Under the pieces are notes generated by a model. That model was given only the letters and a program-made list of their open reading frames with translations. It was not told the origin of the DNA and did not search any database. Below, piece after piece: positions 38,213 to 46,673 of a DNA stretch of 64,000 nt (position 1 is its first letter; every line of letters begins with the position of its first letter). The DNA is taken from assembly GCF_029626145.1 (NCBI RefSeq), contig NZ_JARUBJ010000002.1:5615501-5679500 (forward strand), in the 5' to 3' direction. The translations under genes and the position numbers were made by a program. Source of the DNA: Micromonospora sp. WMMD961 (GTDB lineage Bacteria > Actinomycetota > Actinomycetes > Mycobacteriales > Micromonosporaceae).

Positions 38213-40837
38213 TTACCGTGCCAGCAGCGTACGGGCACCGTCGGTAATGGCTTCCGTGGAGACCAGAACATGACGTGCTGCCGGACCTAATGGTACAAAC
38301 GAGTCAACTCCGGCTACTCGCCGCGCGGCACCGACATATCCGGCGTCGACCAGAGCGGCGATCACCCCCTCGCCGACCCCGCCGGAGCGGCGCGTCTCGT
38401 CCACGACCAGCACCCGGCCGGTCGCCGAAGACTCCCGGATGATGTCGGCCACCGGCAGCGGGGCCAGCCAGCGCAGGTCCACCACCCGGGTGCCGACCCC
38501 CTCCTCGGCGAGGACGGCCGCAGCCCGCAGCGACATCCGCACCCCGTTACCGAAGGTGATGATGGTCAGGTCGTCCGCCGAGCCGACCTGGTAGACCCGG
38601 GCACGGCCGACCGGCACGTGCCCGGCGACCCACGCCCCCGGCTCGGGATAGCCCGCCAGCCACTCCCCGTCACCATCGGCGTACAGGTCGCGGGTGTGGT
38701 AGAGCGCGATCGGCTCCACGAACACGCACACGCTGCCGTCCACCGCCGCGCTGGCCAGGCAGGTCCGCAGCATGGGCGCGGCGTCGTCCGGCCGCGCCGG
38801 CACCGCGACCACCAGACCGGGCACATCCCGGAGTACGGCCACCGAGTTGTCGTTGTGGAAGTGCCCGCCGAACCCCTCCTGGTACGCCAACCCGGCCACC
38901 CGCACGACCATCGGGTTGCGGAACGCCCCCTGCGAGAAGAACCGCATGGTGGCCGCCTCACCACGGAGCTGGTCCTCGGCGTTGTGCAGGTACGCCAGGT
39001 ACTGGATCTCCGGCACCGGCAGCATCCCGGCCAGCCCCGCGCCCAGCCCCAACCCCAGCACCGACGTCTCGTCCAGCAGGGTGTCGAAGACCCGGGCCGG
39101 CCCGAACCGGTCGCGCAGCCCCTTCGTCACCCCGTACACGCCACCCTTGGCGGCCACGTCCTCACCGAAGACCGCCATCTGCGGGTGGTCGAGCATCCCG
39201 TCGGCGAGCGCCGCGTTGATGCTCTGCGCGAGGGTCATCGGACCGGTCAGCTCCGGCGGCTTGCCGCCGAACGCCTCCGCCCGGGCGCCCGCGCACGGCC
39301 CGCTGGCCCGCGCCGCGGCGTCGGCCACCGCCCGCGCCACCCGCACCGGGCGGCGGGGCGCCAGCGCCGACACCACGTCGGCCGCCGACGTCAGCTTCGG
39401 CTCCCCCAGCACCTCCTCGGCCAACCGGCGGACCTGCCAGCCGGTCTCGTCGTACCGGGTCAGCAGCTCCTCGCCGGTCGCCACCCCGGCGTCGACGAGC
39501 AGGCGCGCGGTCGCGGCCACCGGATCCCGGTCCAGGTCCTCGGCCAGCTCGGCCGGGCTGCGGTACGCCGACTCCGCGTCCGCCCCGGCGTGCCCCATCA
39601 GCCGGACGGTGCGCAGGTGCAGCACCGCTGGACGGCGGTTCCGGCGTACCCAGGCCGCGGCCTGGGCAGCCACCTCGTACGTCCGCACGGGGTCGGCCCC
39701 GTCGGCGCTGAAGTAGCGGATGCCCGGCTTGGCCCGCAGCGTCGCCTCCACCCAGCCCTCCGGTGACCGGACGCTGATGCCCAGCCCGTTGTCCTCGCAG
39801 ACGAAGAGCACCGGAATGCGCAGCCCGGCGTGGTCGTACCACCCGGCGGTGTTGAAGGCGGCGGTGGCGCTGGCGTGGTTGACCGAGGCGTCGCCGAACG
39901 AGCAGACCACTATCGCGTCCGGCGGCCACGGGACGGGTGCGTCGCCCGCGCCACTGCCGACCCGCACCCCGGCCCCGGTACGCCGCCCGGCGCTGTCCAG
40001 CCGGCGCAGCCGTTCCACGGCCAGTCCCATCCCGACCGCACGAGGCAGGTGCGAGGCGATGGTGGAGGTGGTCGGCACGATGGCCAGGTCGGCCCGGCCG
40101 AACACCTTGTGCCGGCCGCCGGCGATCGGCTCCTCGCGGGAGGCGACCATCCCGCGCAGCACGTCCCGGGCCGCGTCCGCGTACACGGCGAACCCACCGA
40201 CACTCGTCGGAGCCAGCTCGGGCGCGGACGGATCGGGACCGGTGGTCGTCTCGGCGGCGGTCGGCGCTGAACCGGTGCTCGGCTCCCGATCGCCGGCCTC
40301 CGCCGCATCGACGGTCGAGCCCCGGCCACCGGTCACCGGCGCATCGACGGTCGAGCCCCGATCACCGGTCGCCGCCGCATCGACGGTCGAGCCCCGGCCA
40401 CCGGTCACCGGCGCATCGGCGGTCGAGCCCCGGCCACCGGTCACCGGCGCATCGGCGACGGGCCCCGGCGCGCTGGTCGACGCTGGACCGGCGGCGGACT
40501 GGGCGGCACGGAGGCAGTAGAAGGCACCGGAGCGGTAGTGCAGCAACGCCGGATCGGTCGGGCGCAGCGCGGCGGCGACCGCGGCGTTGCCCTCGTGCCC
40601 AGCCGAACCGATGGTGTAGAAACCCTCCCCGAAGCTGCGCAGCCAGCGGCCGGCCAGGTCGAGTTGCCGGCTGGTCACCTGCGCGTCGAACAGGTCGAGC
40701 ACCTGCGCGCCGGTCAGTGGGGCGTCGTCGGTGATCGGGTCGGCGGGGTCACGCCGACGCTCGGCGGCGGGCAGCGCCGCCAGCGTCTCCCGGAACCGGT
40801 CGTCGAGGTCTTGCGGGGTGGTCACGCCGCCCAGCAT
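38213..40837 (-). CDS. fused branched-chain 2-oxoacid dehydrogenase E1 alpha-beta
   Basis: 874 residues. The N-terminal part is E1 alpha: HYRSGAFYCLRAAQ, EPIAGGRHKVFG, PTTSTIASHLPRAVG, and the thiamine diphosphate motif CSFGDASVNHASATAAFNTA. The C-terminal part is E1 beta: LAQSINAALADGMLDHPQMA, FGEDVAAKGGVYGVTKGLRD and GVGTRVVDLRWLAPLPVADI. The enzyme decarboxylates branched-chain 2-oxo acids from Val, Leu and Ile, giving acyl-CoA starters for branched fatty acids. Residues about 114-222 are an insertion absent from usual relatives, containing 12-residue repeats. ATG at 40837, divergent from nothing; a MarR gene lies upstream on the same strand. Confidence 0.9.
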   Translation of the reverse strand: MLGGVTTPQDLDDRFRETLAALPAAERRRDPADPITDDAPLTGAQVLDLFDAQVTSRQLDLAGRWLRSFGEGFYTIGSAGHEGNAAVAAALRPTDPALLHYRSGAFYCLRAAQSAAGPASTSAPGPVADAPVTGGRGSTADAPVTGGRGSTVDAAATGDRGSTVDAPVTGGRGSTVDAAEAGDREPSTGSAPTAAETTTGPDPSAPELAPTSVGGFAVYADAARDVLRGMVASREEPIAGGRHKVFGRADLAIVPTTSTIASHLPRAVGMGLAVERLRRLDSAGRRTGAGVRVGSGAGDAPVPWPPDAIVVCSFGDASVNHASATAAFNTAGWYDHAGLRIPVLFVCEDNGLGISVRSPEGWVEATLRAKPGIRYFSADGADPVRTYEVAAQAAAWVRRNRRPAVLHLRTVRLMGHAGADAESAYRSPAELAEDLDRDPVAATARLLVDAGVATGEELLTRYDETGWQVRRLAEEVLGEPKLTSAADVVSALAPRRPVRVARAVADAAARASGPCAGARAEAFGGKPPELTGPMTLAQSINAALADGMLDHPQMAVFGEDVAAKGGVYGVTKGLRDRFGPARVFDTLLDETSVLGLGLGAGLAGMLPVPEIQYLAYLHNAEDQLRGEAATMRFFSQGAFRNPMVVRVAGLAYQEGFGGHFHNDNSVAVLRDVPGLVVAVPARPDDAAPMLRTCLASAAVDGSVCVFVEPIALYHTRDLYADGDGEWLAGYPEPGAWVAGHVPVGRARVYQVGSADDLTIITFGNGVRMSLRAAAVLAEEGVGTRVVDLRWLAPLPVADIIRESSATGRVLVVDETRRSGGVGEGVIAALVDAGYVGAARRVAGVDSFVPLGPAARHVLVSTEAITDGARTLLAR
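40285..40458. repeat. 36-bp in-frame tandem repeat in the E1 alpha region
   Basis: About five units of 36 bp encode 12-residue repeats of the type GSTVDAPVTGGR, with variants GSTADAPVTGGR and GSTVDAAATGDR. The whole segment is in frame. It is the core of a roughly 105-residue insert between AAQ and AARDVLRGM of the E1 alpha domain. Confidence 0.9.
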
Positions 40838-40888
40838 TACCGACGGGGGGCCCGCTCGCCCAGTGGGACACGGCCGCCACGGGTCGAC

Positions 40889-41374
40889 TCACTCCGGATC
40901 GCAGGGCTCCGGAAAGCCACCGTCGGACACCTTCCAGACCAGGTCACGCAGGGTGCCGAGCTCCGCGTCGCTCAGCGCGGACAGGAGTCGGGAGTCGGAC
41001 ATCACCTCGGTCACCCGGTTCCGTTCGACGCGGCCCCGCTCGGTCACCACCAACGTCTTCTGCCGCCGGTCCGCCGGGTCGGTGCGTCGTTCGACCAGCC
41101 CGGCCTGCTCCAACTTGTCGACCAGCACCGTCACGTTCGACCGGTCGCAGCCCAGTTGGCCGGCGAGATCACGGGCCGGCAGCGGGTGATCCGGGTCCAG
41201 CTGGTGCAACGCCCGCGCCGCAGCCGGGGTGAGCCCCAACTCGGCGAACGCGGCGCCCTGCCGGTGCCGCAGGGCGTCGCTGACGTGGGCCATCCGGCGC
41301 AGCACGTCGGCGGCGAGACCAGCGCGGTCCACCGGTCCACCTGCTACGGAACCCGCCTCCTGCGTCACCGCCAC
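40889..41374 (-). CDS. MarR-family transcriptional regulator
   Basis: 161 residues, winged helix. The recognition region is LPARDLAGQLGCDRSNVTVLVDKL and the wing GLVERRTDPADRRQKTLVVT (the DPxDRR hallmark). Helices on both sides provide the dimer interface. ATG at 41374. It lies upstream of the fused E1 gene on the same strand with a 51-bp gap, so it may regulate or be co-transcribed with it (inferred). The ligand is unknown. Confidence 0.88.
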   Translation of the reverse strand: MAVTQEAGSVAGGPVDRAGLAADVLRRMAHVSDALRHRQGAAFAELGLTPAAARALHQLDPDHPLPARDLAGQLGCDRSNVTVLVDKLEQAGLVERRTDPADRRQKTLVVTERGRVERNRVTEVMSDSRLLSALSDAELGTLRDLVWKVSDGGFPEPCDPE

Positions 41375-41504
41375 ATCGTACGCACCGGGCCCGCCTGATC
41401 AGCTCAGCGATCAGGTTCGCGCACGCCGCCCACCGGGGCGACGCCGTGCACGCCTCGGCCCGACCGCGGAGCAAGCCCTCGCCGACAACCCCGACCGATC
41501 CGCA

Positions 41505-41623
41505 AAATCCGCGCAACATCAGGGAAACTGCCGCTTCGGCACACAGCGAGGCAGCACTTTCAGGGAAGTTGCCGCCTCGGCGGGCGACGAGGCGGCACTT
41601 TCAGGGAGGTTGCGCGGATCTTG
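41505..41623. repeat. intergenic palindrome, family A (compound)
   Basis: Begins AAAATCCGCGCAACATCAGG and ends CAGGGAGGTTGCGCGGATCTTG. Internally it has three GAGGCAGC/GAGGCGGC modules (e.g. GAGGCAGCACTTTCAGGGAA, then GAGGCGGCACTTTCAGGGAG). It is an extended version of the element at 3704-3784. Confidence 0.7.
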
Positions 41624-41689
41624 AGGGCCCGACGGCGGAGTAGGGCGGCGATCAGCCGGCAAGGACGGGCGGTGGCGCCTCCGCCTCGC

Positions 41690-41760
41690 GCAACATCCTG
41701 GATGTAGTGGCATCCCCGCGCGACCGACACCACTACAACCAGGATCGAGCACGATCTTGG
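41690..41760. repeat. intergenic palindrome, family B
   Basis: CAACATCCTGGATGTAGTGG and ACCACTACAACCAGGATCGA form the arms, and GAGCACGATCTTGG closes it. Closely matches 5671-5740. It lies 67 bp past the family A element, and the two together fill most of the spacer before a GC microsatellite. Confidence 0.75.
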
Positions 41761-41856
41761 CGCGGGGCGCGGGGCGCGGGGCGCGGGGCGCGGGGCGCGG
41801 GGCGCGAGGCGCGAGGCGCGAGGCGCGAGGCGCGAGGCGCGAGGCGCGAGGCGCGG
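41759..41856. repeat. 7-bp GC microsatellite
   Basis: About 13-14 copies of a 7-bp unit: first GCGCGGG (about six), then GCGCGAG (about seven or eight). It runs from the end of the family B palindrome to the stop codon of the YjbQ-type gene. It is strand-slippage-prone sequence. Confidence 0.9.
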
Positions 41857-42261
41857 TCAGCCGGGGAGGAAGGAGAAGCGGACCTGACGGGTCGGGTTGT
41901 CGCCGTTGGTGTCGACGAGGCAGATCGACTGCCAGGTGCCGAGCGCCAGCCGGCCGGCCAGCACCGGCAGCGTGGCGTACGGCGGGACGAACGCCGGCAG
42001 CACGTGGTCGCGGCCGTGGCCGGCTGAGCCGTGCCGGTGCCGCCAGCGGTTGTCGGTGGGCAGCAGCGCGTCGATGGCGGTCAGCAGGTCGTCGTCGGAC
42101 CCCGAACCGGTCTCGATGATCGCCACACCGGCGGTGGCGTGGGGCACGAAGACGTGCAGCAGGCCGTCGCCCGCACCGGAGACGAACTGCTGGGCCTCCG
42201 CGGTGATGTCGCGGACGGCCGGGCGGGACCCGGTCTGGACGGTGATGACGTCGCTGCGCAT
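41857..42261 (-). CDS. YjbQ-family protein (UPF0047)
   Basis: 134 residues. Motif-level matches are HVFVPHATAGVAIIETGSGS (the HATAG...E region), the central DNRWRHRHGSAGHGRDHV with the His cluster, and LALGTWQSICLVDTNGDNPT with the family's GTWQ-x-DxN-GP-like ending. YjbQ/UPF0047 proteins show weak thiamine-phosphate synthase activity, but their true role is not established. ATG at 42261. The 3' end abuts the GC microsatellite, so repeat-length changes could affect its terminus. Confidence 0.88.
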   Translation of the reverse strand: MRSDVITVQTGSRPAVRDITAEAQQFVSGAGDGLLHVFVPHATAGVAIIETGSGSDDDLLTAIDALLPTDNRWRHRHGSAGHGRDHVLPAFVPPYATLPVLAGRLALGTWQSICLVDTNGDNPTRQVRFSFLPG

Positions 42262-42366
42262 ACCCCGCATTCTGCCGCAGCGGCGGATCAGGAACTGCCA
42301 CCACCGCTATCGCAGTCGCCGCCGCACTGGGTCAGCCCGCGCCGGCGTCACCCACCCCGACCCGGG

Positions 42367-42807
42367 TCACGAACTGCCACCACCGCCACCGCCACCGGAG
42401 TCGCCGCCGCCGGACCAGCCACTGCCCGAGTCACTGCCGGACCAGCCGGACCAGCCTCCACCGGCGTCACCGCCTGTACCGCCGACCGATTCGCTGCCGC
42501 CGGAGCTGTCGCCGTCGCGCTGACGGTTGACGTGCCACTCGCTGCCGACGTCCCCGGTCGGCCCCGGGTAGACGTGGTGGCCGCTGTCGTCGGTGTCCGG
42601 ACGGCGTCGGCCGGACCCGCCCGGTACACGGGCCGCGCGGGCCGTGTCCCGGAGGAAGACGGCGCCGAGCACCGCCACGAGCGCGCCGATGGCCGCCAGC
42701 CCCACCAACACCGCCTCACCGGAGGCGACGGCCACCACGCCGACCACCAGGCCCACGCCCCCGAGAACAATCATGGTCGCGGCGACCGCGACATGCCTCC
42801 TGTTCAT
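42367..42807 (-). CDS. hypothetical membrane protein with Gly/Ser-rich tail
   Basis: 146 residues from ATG at 42807. Two membrane helices (VAVAATMIVLGGVGLVVGVV and AVLVGLAAIGALVAVLGAVF) are followed by a basic segment (RVPGGSGRRRP) and a Gly/Ser/Trp-rich tail (GGWSGWSGSDSGSGWSGG) ending in a run of Gly. Low-complexity tails like this are seen in many actinobacterial membrane proteins of unknown function. It is divergent from aceE. Confidence 0.7.
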   Translation of the reverse strand: MNRRHVAVAATMIVLGGVGLVVGVVAVASGEAVLVGLAAIGALVAVLGAVFLRDTARAARVPGGSGRRRPDTDDSGHHVYPGPTGDVGSEWHVNRQRDGDSSGGSESVGGTGGDAGGGWSGWSGSDSGSGWSGGGDSGGGGGGGSS

Positions 42808-42896
42808 GTCCGCAACGGTAGGAGTGGAGGGCAAACCGCCCAGAATCCACAGCGTCGTCGCGCTAAGTTACCGACGGGTACCTGTGTTGAGCGTCG

Positions 42897-42915
42897 CGTC
42901 AGGGGCCCCTAGACG
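42897..42915. promoter_or_regulatory. palindrome upstream of aceE
   Basis: CGTCAGGGGCCCCTAGACG is palindromic apart from the central A/T pair positions. It lies 71 bp upstream of the aceE start, in the divergent promoter region. Candidate operator, regulator unknown. Confidence 0.4.
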
Positions 42916-42985
42916 TGACGACAGGTGCCACCAGGGGGCAGGATGGCGCTAGAGACCTATCCCACACACAACCGAGGGAACGCCT

Positions 42986-45724
42986 GTGGCTACGGAACGC
43001 AAGCGCCCGGTGATCAGCGACGGCCTACCGAGCCAGCTTCCGGACATCGACCCTGAAGAGACCAGCGAATGGGTCGAGTCGCTTGACGGTGTCATCGACG
43101 AGCGTGGCGCCAAACGCGCCCGGTACGTCATGCTGCGCCTGCTGGAGCGGGCCCGTGAGCGCCAGGTCGGGGTTCCGCCCCTGACCACCACCGACTACAT
43201 CAACACCATCCCGTCGGAGCGCGAACCGTGGTTCCCGGGTGACGAGCATGTCGAGCGGCGGATCCGGGCGTACGTCCGGTGGAACGCCGCCATGCTGGTG
43301 CACCGGGCACAGCGCCCGGAGATCGGCGTCGGTGGGCACATCTCGACCTTCGCCAGCTCGGCGTCGCTCTACGAGGTGGGCTTCAACCACTTCTTCCGGG
43401 GCAAGAACCACCCGGGCGGCGGCGACCACATCTTCTACCAGGGTCACGCCTCCCCCGGCATGTACGCGCGGGCGTTCCTGGAGGGGCGGCTCAGCGAGCA
43501 CCAGCTCGACGGGTTCCGCCAGGAGCTGTCGCACCCCGGCGGTGGGTTGCCGTCGTACCCGCACCCGCGGCTGATGCCGGACTTCTGGGAGTTCCCCACC
43601 GTCTCGATGGGTCTCGGCGGTCTGAACGCGATCTACCAGGCCCGGTTCAACCGGTACCTGCAGCACCGGGGCATCAAGGACACCTCGCAGCAGCACGTGT
43701 GGGCGTTCCTCGGCGACGGTGAGATGGACGAGCCGGAGACGCTGGGCGCCATCGGCGTGGCCGCCCGCGAGGAGCTGGACAATCTCACCTTTGTGATCAA
43801 CTGCAACCTGCAGCGGCTGGACGGCCCGGTCCGGGGCAACGGCAAGGTCATGCAGGAGCTGGAGGCGTTCTTCCGGGGCGCCGGCTGGAACGTGATCAAG
43901 GTGGTCTGGGGCCGCGAGTGGGACCCGCTGCTCGCCGCGGACACCGACGGCGCATTGGTCAACCTCATGAACACCACGACCGACGGCGACTACCAGACCT
44001 ACAAGGCGGAGTCGGGCGCGTACGTACGGGAGCACTTCTTCGGGCGCGACGCGCGTACCCGCAAGATGGTGGACCCGCTCAGCGACGACGAGATCTGGAA
44101 CCTCAAGCGGGGCGGGCACGACTACCGCAAGCTCTACGCGGCCTACAAGGCGGCCACCGAGCACACGGGTCAGCCCACCGTCATCCTGGCGAAGACGATC
44201 AAGGGCTGGACGCTCGGCTCGCACTTCGAGGGCCGCAACGCGACCCACCAGATGAAGAAGCTGACGCTGGAGGACCTCAAGACCTTCCGCGACCGGCTCT
44301 ACCTGGACATCCCGGACTCGGCGCTGGAGGAGAACCCCTACCTGCCGCCGTACTACAACCCGGGTGAGAAGTCCGACGAGATCCAGTACCTGAAGGAGCG
44401 GCGCGAGCAGCTCGGCGGCTACCTGCCGTCCCGGCGGACCAGCACCAAGCGGCTGACCATCCCCGGCCCGGAGCGGTTCGCCGACGTCAAGCGCGGCTCG
44501 GGCAAGCAGAAGGTGGCCACCACGATGGCCTTCGTCCGCTTGCTCAAGGACATCATGAAGGACAAGGAGTTCGGCAAGCGCTGGGTGCCGATCATCCCGG
44601 ACGAGGCCCGCACCTTCGGCCTCGACTCGATCTTCCCCACCGCGAAGATCTACTCGCCGCACGGCCAGCGGTACACGTCCGTCGACCGGGAGCTGTTCCT
44701 GTCGTACAAGGAGTCGACGACCGGGCAGATCCTGCACGAGGGGATCAACGAGGCCGGTTCGGTGGCCTCGTTCACCGCCGCCGGCTCGGCGTACGCCACC
44801 CACGACGAGCCGATGATCCCGATGTACATCTTCTACTCGATGTTCGGGTTCCAGCGGACCGCCGACGGGCTGTGGGCCGCGGCCGACCAGATGGCTCGGG
44901 GCTTCCTGCTGGGCGCCACCGCCGGCCGGACCACGCTCAACGGTGAGGGCCTGCAGCACGAGGACGGTCACTCGTTGCTGATCGCCGCCACCAACCCGGC
45001 GGTGGTCGCGTACGACCCGGCGTTCTCGTTCGAGATCGCGCACATTATGGAGCAGGGCCTGCACCGGATGTACGGGGACGCGCAGGAGAACGTCTTCTAC
45101 TACCTGACGGTCTACAACGAGCCGATCCTGCAGCCGGCCGAGCCGGCCGGGGTGGACGTGGAGGGCCTGCTCAAGGGCATCTACCGCTACTCCCCGGCAC
45201 CGCAGGTGGACGGCCCGAGGGCCAACGTGCTCGCCTCCGGCACCGGCATGCAGTGGGCGCTCAAGGCCCAGCAGCTGCTCGCCCAGGACTGGGGGGTGGC
45301 CGCCGACGTGTGGTCGGTGACCTCCTGGACCGAGCTGCGTCGCGACGCGGTGGAGACCGAGGAGTACAACCTCCTCAACCCTGGGGCCGAGGCGAAGATC
45401 CCGTACATCCAGCAGAAGCTGGCCGACGCGGACGGCCCGAAGGTCGCTGTCAGCGACTGGATGCGGGCCGTACCGGACCTGATCGCCCGGTGGGTGCCCG
45501 GTGACTACACGTCGCTCGGCACCGACGGCTTCGGCATGTCGGACACCCGGCACGCACTGCGCCGGCACTTCCACGTCGACGCAGAGTCGATCGTGGTGGC
45601 CACGCTGCGGCAGCTCGCGCGCAGCGGCGCGGTGGCGGCCACCGTGCCGGCCGAGGCCGCGAAGAAGTACGCGATCGACGACGTCAACGCCGCCCCGGTC
45701 GGCGAGACCGGCGGCGACAGCTAG
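42986..45724 (+). CDS. aceE: pyruvate dehydrogenase E1, homodimeric type
   Basis: 912 residues, close to the usual length of about 900-930 for AceE. It starts at GTG 42986 after GAGGGAACG (MATERKRPVISDGL). Early regions are YINTIPSEREPWFPGDEHVE, GHISTFASSASLYEVGFNHF and FYQGHASPGMYARAFLEG. The thiamine diphosphate motif is WAFLGDGEMDEPETLGAI followed by LTFVINCNLQRLDGPVRGN. The C-terminal regions TTGQILHEGINEAGS and TTLNGEGLQHEDGHSLL are typical. It decarboxylates pyruvate and acetylates E2 lipoyl groups. The gene is alone in its transcript here, ends at a strong hairpin, and corresponds to Rv2241. Confidence 0.96.
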   Translation: MATERKRPVISDGLPSQLPDIDPEETSEWVESLDGVIDERGAKRARYVMLRLLERARERQVGVPPLTTTDYINTIPSEREPWFPGDEHVERRIRAYVRWNAAMLVHRAQRPEIGVGGHISTFASSASLYEVGFNHFFRGKNHPGGGDHIFYQGHASPGMYARAFLEGRLSEHQLDGFRQELSHPGGGLPSYPHPRLMPDFWEFPTVSMGLGGLNAIYQARFNRYLQHRGIKDTSQQHVWAFLGDGEMDEPETLGAIGVAAREELDNLTFVINCNLQRLDGPVRGNGKVMQELEAFFRGAGWNVIKVVWGREWDPLLAADTDGALVNLMNTTTDGDYQTYKAESGAYVREHFFGRDARTRKMVDPLSDDEIWNLKRGGHDYRKLYAAYKAATEHTGQPTVILAKTIKGWTLGSHFEGRNATHQMKKLTLEDLKTFRDRLYLDIPDSALEENPYLPPYYNPGEKSDEIQYLKERREQLGGYLPSRRTSTKRLTIPGPERFADVKRGSGKQKVATTMAFVRLLKDIMKDKEFGKRWVPIIPDEARTFGLDSIFPTAKIYSPHGQRYTSVDRELFLSYKESTTGQILHEGINEAGSVASFTAAGSAYATHDEPMIPMYIFYSMFGFQRTADGLWAAADQMARGFLLGATAGRTTLNGEGLQHEDGHSLLIAATNPAVVAYDPAFSFEIAHIMEQGLHRMYGDAQENVFYYLTVYNEPILQPAEPAGVDVEGLLKGIYRYSPAPQVDGPRANVLASGTGMQWALKAQQLLAQDWGVAADVWSVTSWTELRRDAVETEEYNLLNPGAEAKIPYIQQKLADADGPKVAVSDWMRAVPDLIARWVPGDYTSLGTDGFGMSDTRHALRRHFHVDAESIVVATLRQLARSGAVAATVPAEAAKKYAIDDVNAAPVGETGGDS

Positions 45725-45738
45725 ACCCGTACGACCAA

Positions 45739-45774
45739 CGAGGGGCCCGGGCGCATCCGCACCCGGGCCCCTCG
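45739..45774 (+). terminator. terminator of aceE
   Basis: CGAGGGGCCCGGG and CCCGGGCCCCTCG form a perfect 13-bp stem, starting 14 bp after the aceE stop, with a GCGCATCCGCA-type loop. No U-tract follows. Confidence 0.85.
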
Positions 45775-45776
45775 CC

Positions 45777-45842
45777 ACGCGCACCCCCACGCCCCCACGC
45801 CCTCGCGCCCCCGCGCCCCCGCGCCCCCGCGCCCTCGCGCCA
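45777..45842. repeat. C-rich short tandem tract
   Basis: Repeated GCGCCCCC/ACGCCCCC-type 7-8-bp units immediately preceding the family C palindrome. It mirrors the G-rich tracts beside palindromes at 41760 and 63854. Confidence 0.8.
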
Positions 45843-45920
45843 GCGTCGATCATGGAGTTGTGGTGGGGACGAAGCGGTTGGAACGCCGCGAATCAGGCAC
45901 CACAAGTCCATGATCGACGC
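45843..45920. repeat. intergenic palindrome, family C
   Basis: GCGTCGATCATGGAGTTGTG then GTG, and its near-complement CACCACAAGTCCATGATCGA then CGC, form a 23-bp arm with one mismatch around a 32-bp loop. A second copy is at 63780-63853. Confidence 0.8.
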
Positions 45921-46039
45921 CGAGCAGCGCCAGCGGGAACGGTGAGGGTGGGCGGAAACGGCAGCGGCGGGGGTCCGGGGTCCCTGGCGGGGATCCGGAC
46001 CACCGCCGTCGCGGGTGACGCCGGGAGGATGGGCGCTCG

Positions 46040-46486
46040 TCAGCCGACGGCGGCCAGGTCGGTGAGCCGGGCCAGCGAGTCCTCCAGGTCGGCACCGACC
46101 CGACGTAGTCCGAGGCGCAGCAGGGCCGCCTTGACCGGGCCGGCCGGCCAGCGGACCACGATGAGCCGCACGATGGTCCCGCCCTCCTCCTCGTCGGTGG
46201 TGAGCTGGACGTAGATCTCGGTGCGTGCCTCCGCCCGAGAGCCGGCGCCCTTGGCCCGTTCCCGCCAGCCGATCAGCGTCGGCTCCTGGTAGGCGATCAC
46301 CTCGGCCTCGTGCGCCGAGCCGCGCCCCGCCTGGACCAGTTGTCGCCGGCCGAAGCCCTCTCCCGAGAGCACTTCGGCCGCGCGGACCCCCGCCAGCCAG
46401 GCCGGCAACTGCTCGGCCCGCTGGACGACATCCCAGACCACTTCAATTGGCGCCGCCACGTGCGCACTGCGTTCAACGAGGATCAT
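46040..46486 (-). CDS. SRPBCC-family protein
   Basis: 148 residues with the START/Bet v1-like helix-grip fold: ILVERSAHVAAPIEVVWDVV as the opening strand and helix, RAEQLPAWLAGVRAAEVL, then strands EAEVIAYQEPTLIGWRERAK and TEIYVQLTTDEEEGG, and a closing C-terminal helix. Such proteins bind hydrophobic ligands or serve as polyketide-type cyclases; the ligand is unknown. ATG at 46486. It is divergent from the beta-glucosidase operon. Confidence 0.82.
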   Translation of the reverse strand: MILVERSAHVAAPIEVVWDVVQRAEQLPAWLAGVRAAEVLSGEGFGRRQLVQAGRGSAHEAEVIAYQEPTLIGWRERAKGAGSRAEARTEIYVQLTTDEEEGGTIVRLIVVRWPAGPVKAALLRLGLRRVGADLEDSLARLTDLAAVG

Positions 46487-46673
46487 TTCCGTCTTCCTCC
46501 GGTGAGGACATCACACGATATCGGCACTCTATGCGCTAAATCGGACTTACCTGGACGGGTTTGGAAAAAGACACGCCGATCAGCCATTGCGGATTGCGCC
46601 AGGCCGGCCTATGGCGCATTCATCGAGAGCGCTTTAAAGTCCCGAACACGTTTCACGTTGACCGGGAGGGCGC
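46487..46673 (+). promoter_or_regulatory. divergent promoter region of the sugar operon
   Basis: Unusually AT-rich for this window (e.g. CGATATCGGCACTCTATGCG). It contains AGAGCGCTTT at 46626-46635, with the AGCGCT core of LacI-family operators such as CebR boxes, 39 bp before the beta-glucosidase start. No LacI gene is adjacent. SD GGGAGG is at 46662-46667. Confidence 0.45.

Noticed and set aside
40285..40458. 36-bp repeats considered as a CRISPR
   Set aside because: They are contiguous, in frame and encode a 12-residue protein repeat within an enzyme gene.
38213..40837. Repeat insert considered as an intein
   Set aside because: The insert has no splicing-block motifs (no Cys/Ser at the start, no HN at the end) and consists of repeats.
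43025..45853. A 942-codon open frame on the minus strand, opposite aceE
   Set aside because: It is an artefact of the third-codon GC bias of aceE; composition is Arg/His/Val/Leu-rich without any domain, and aceE is unquestionable.
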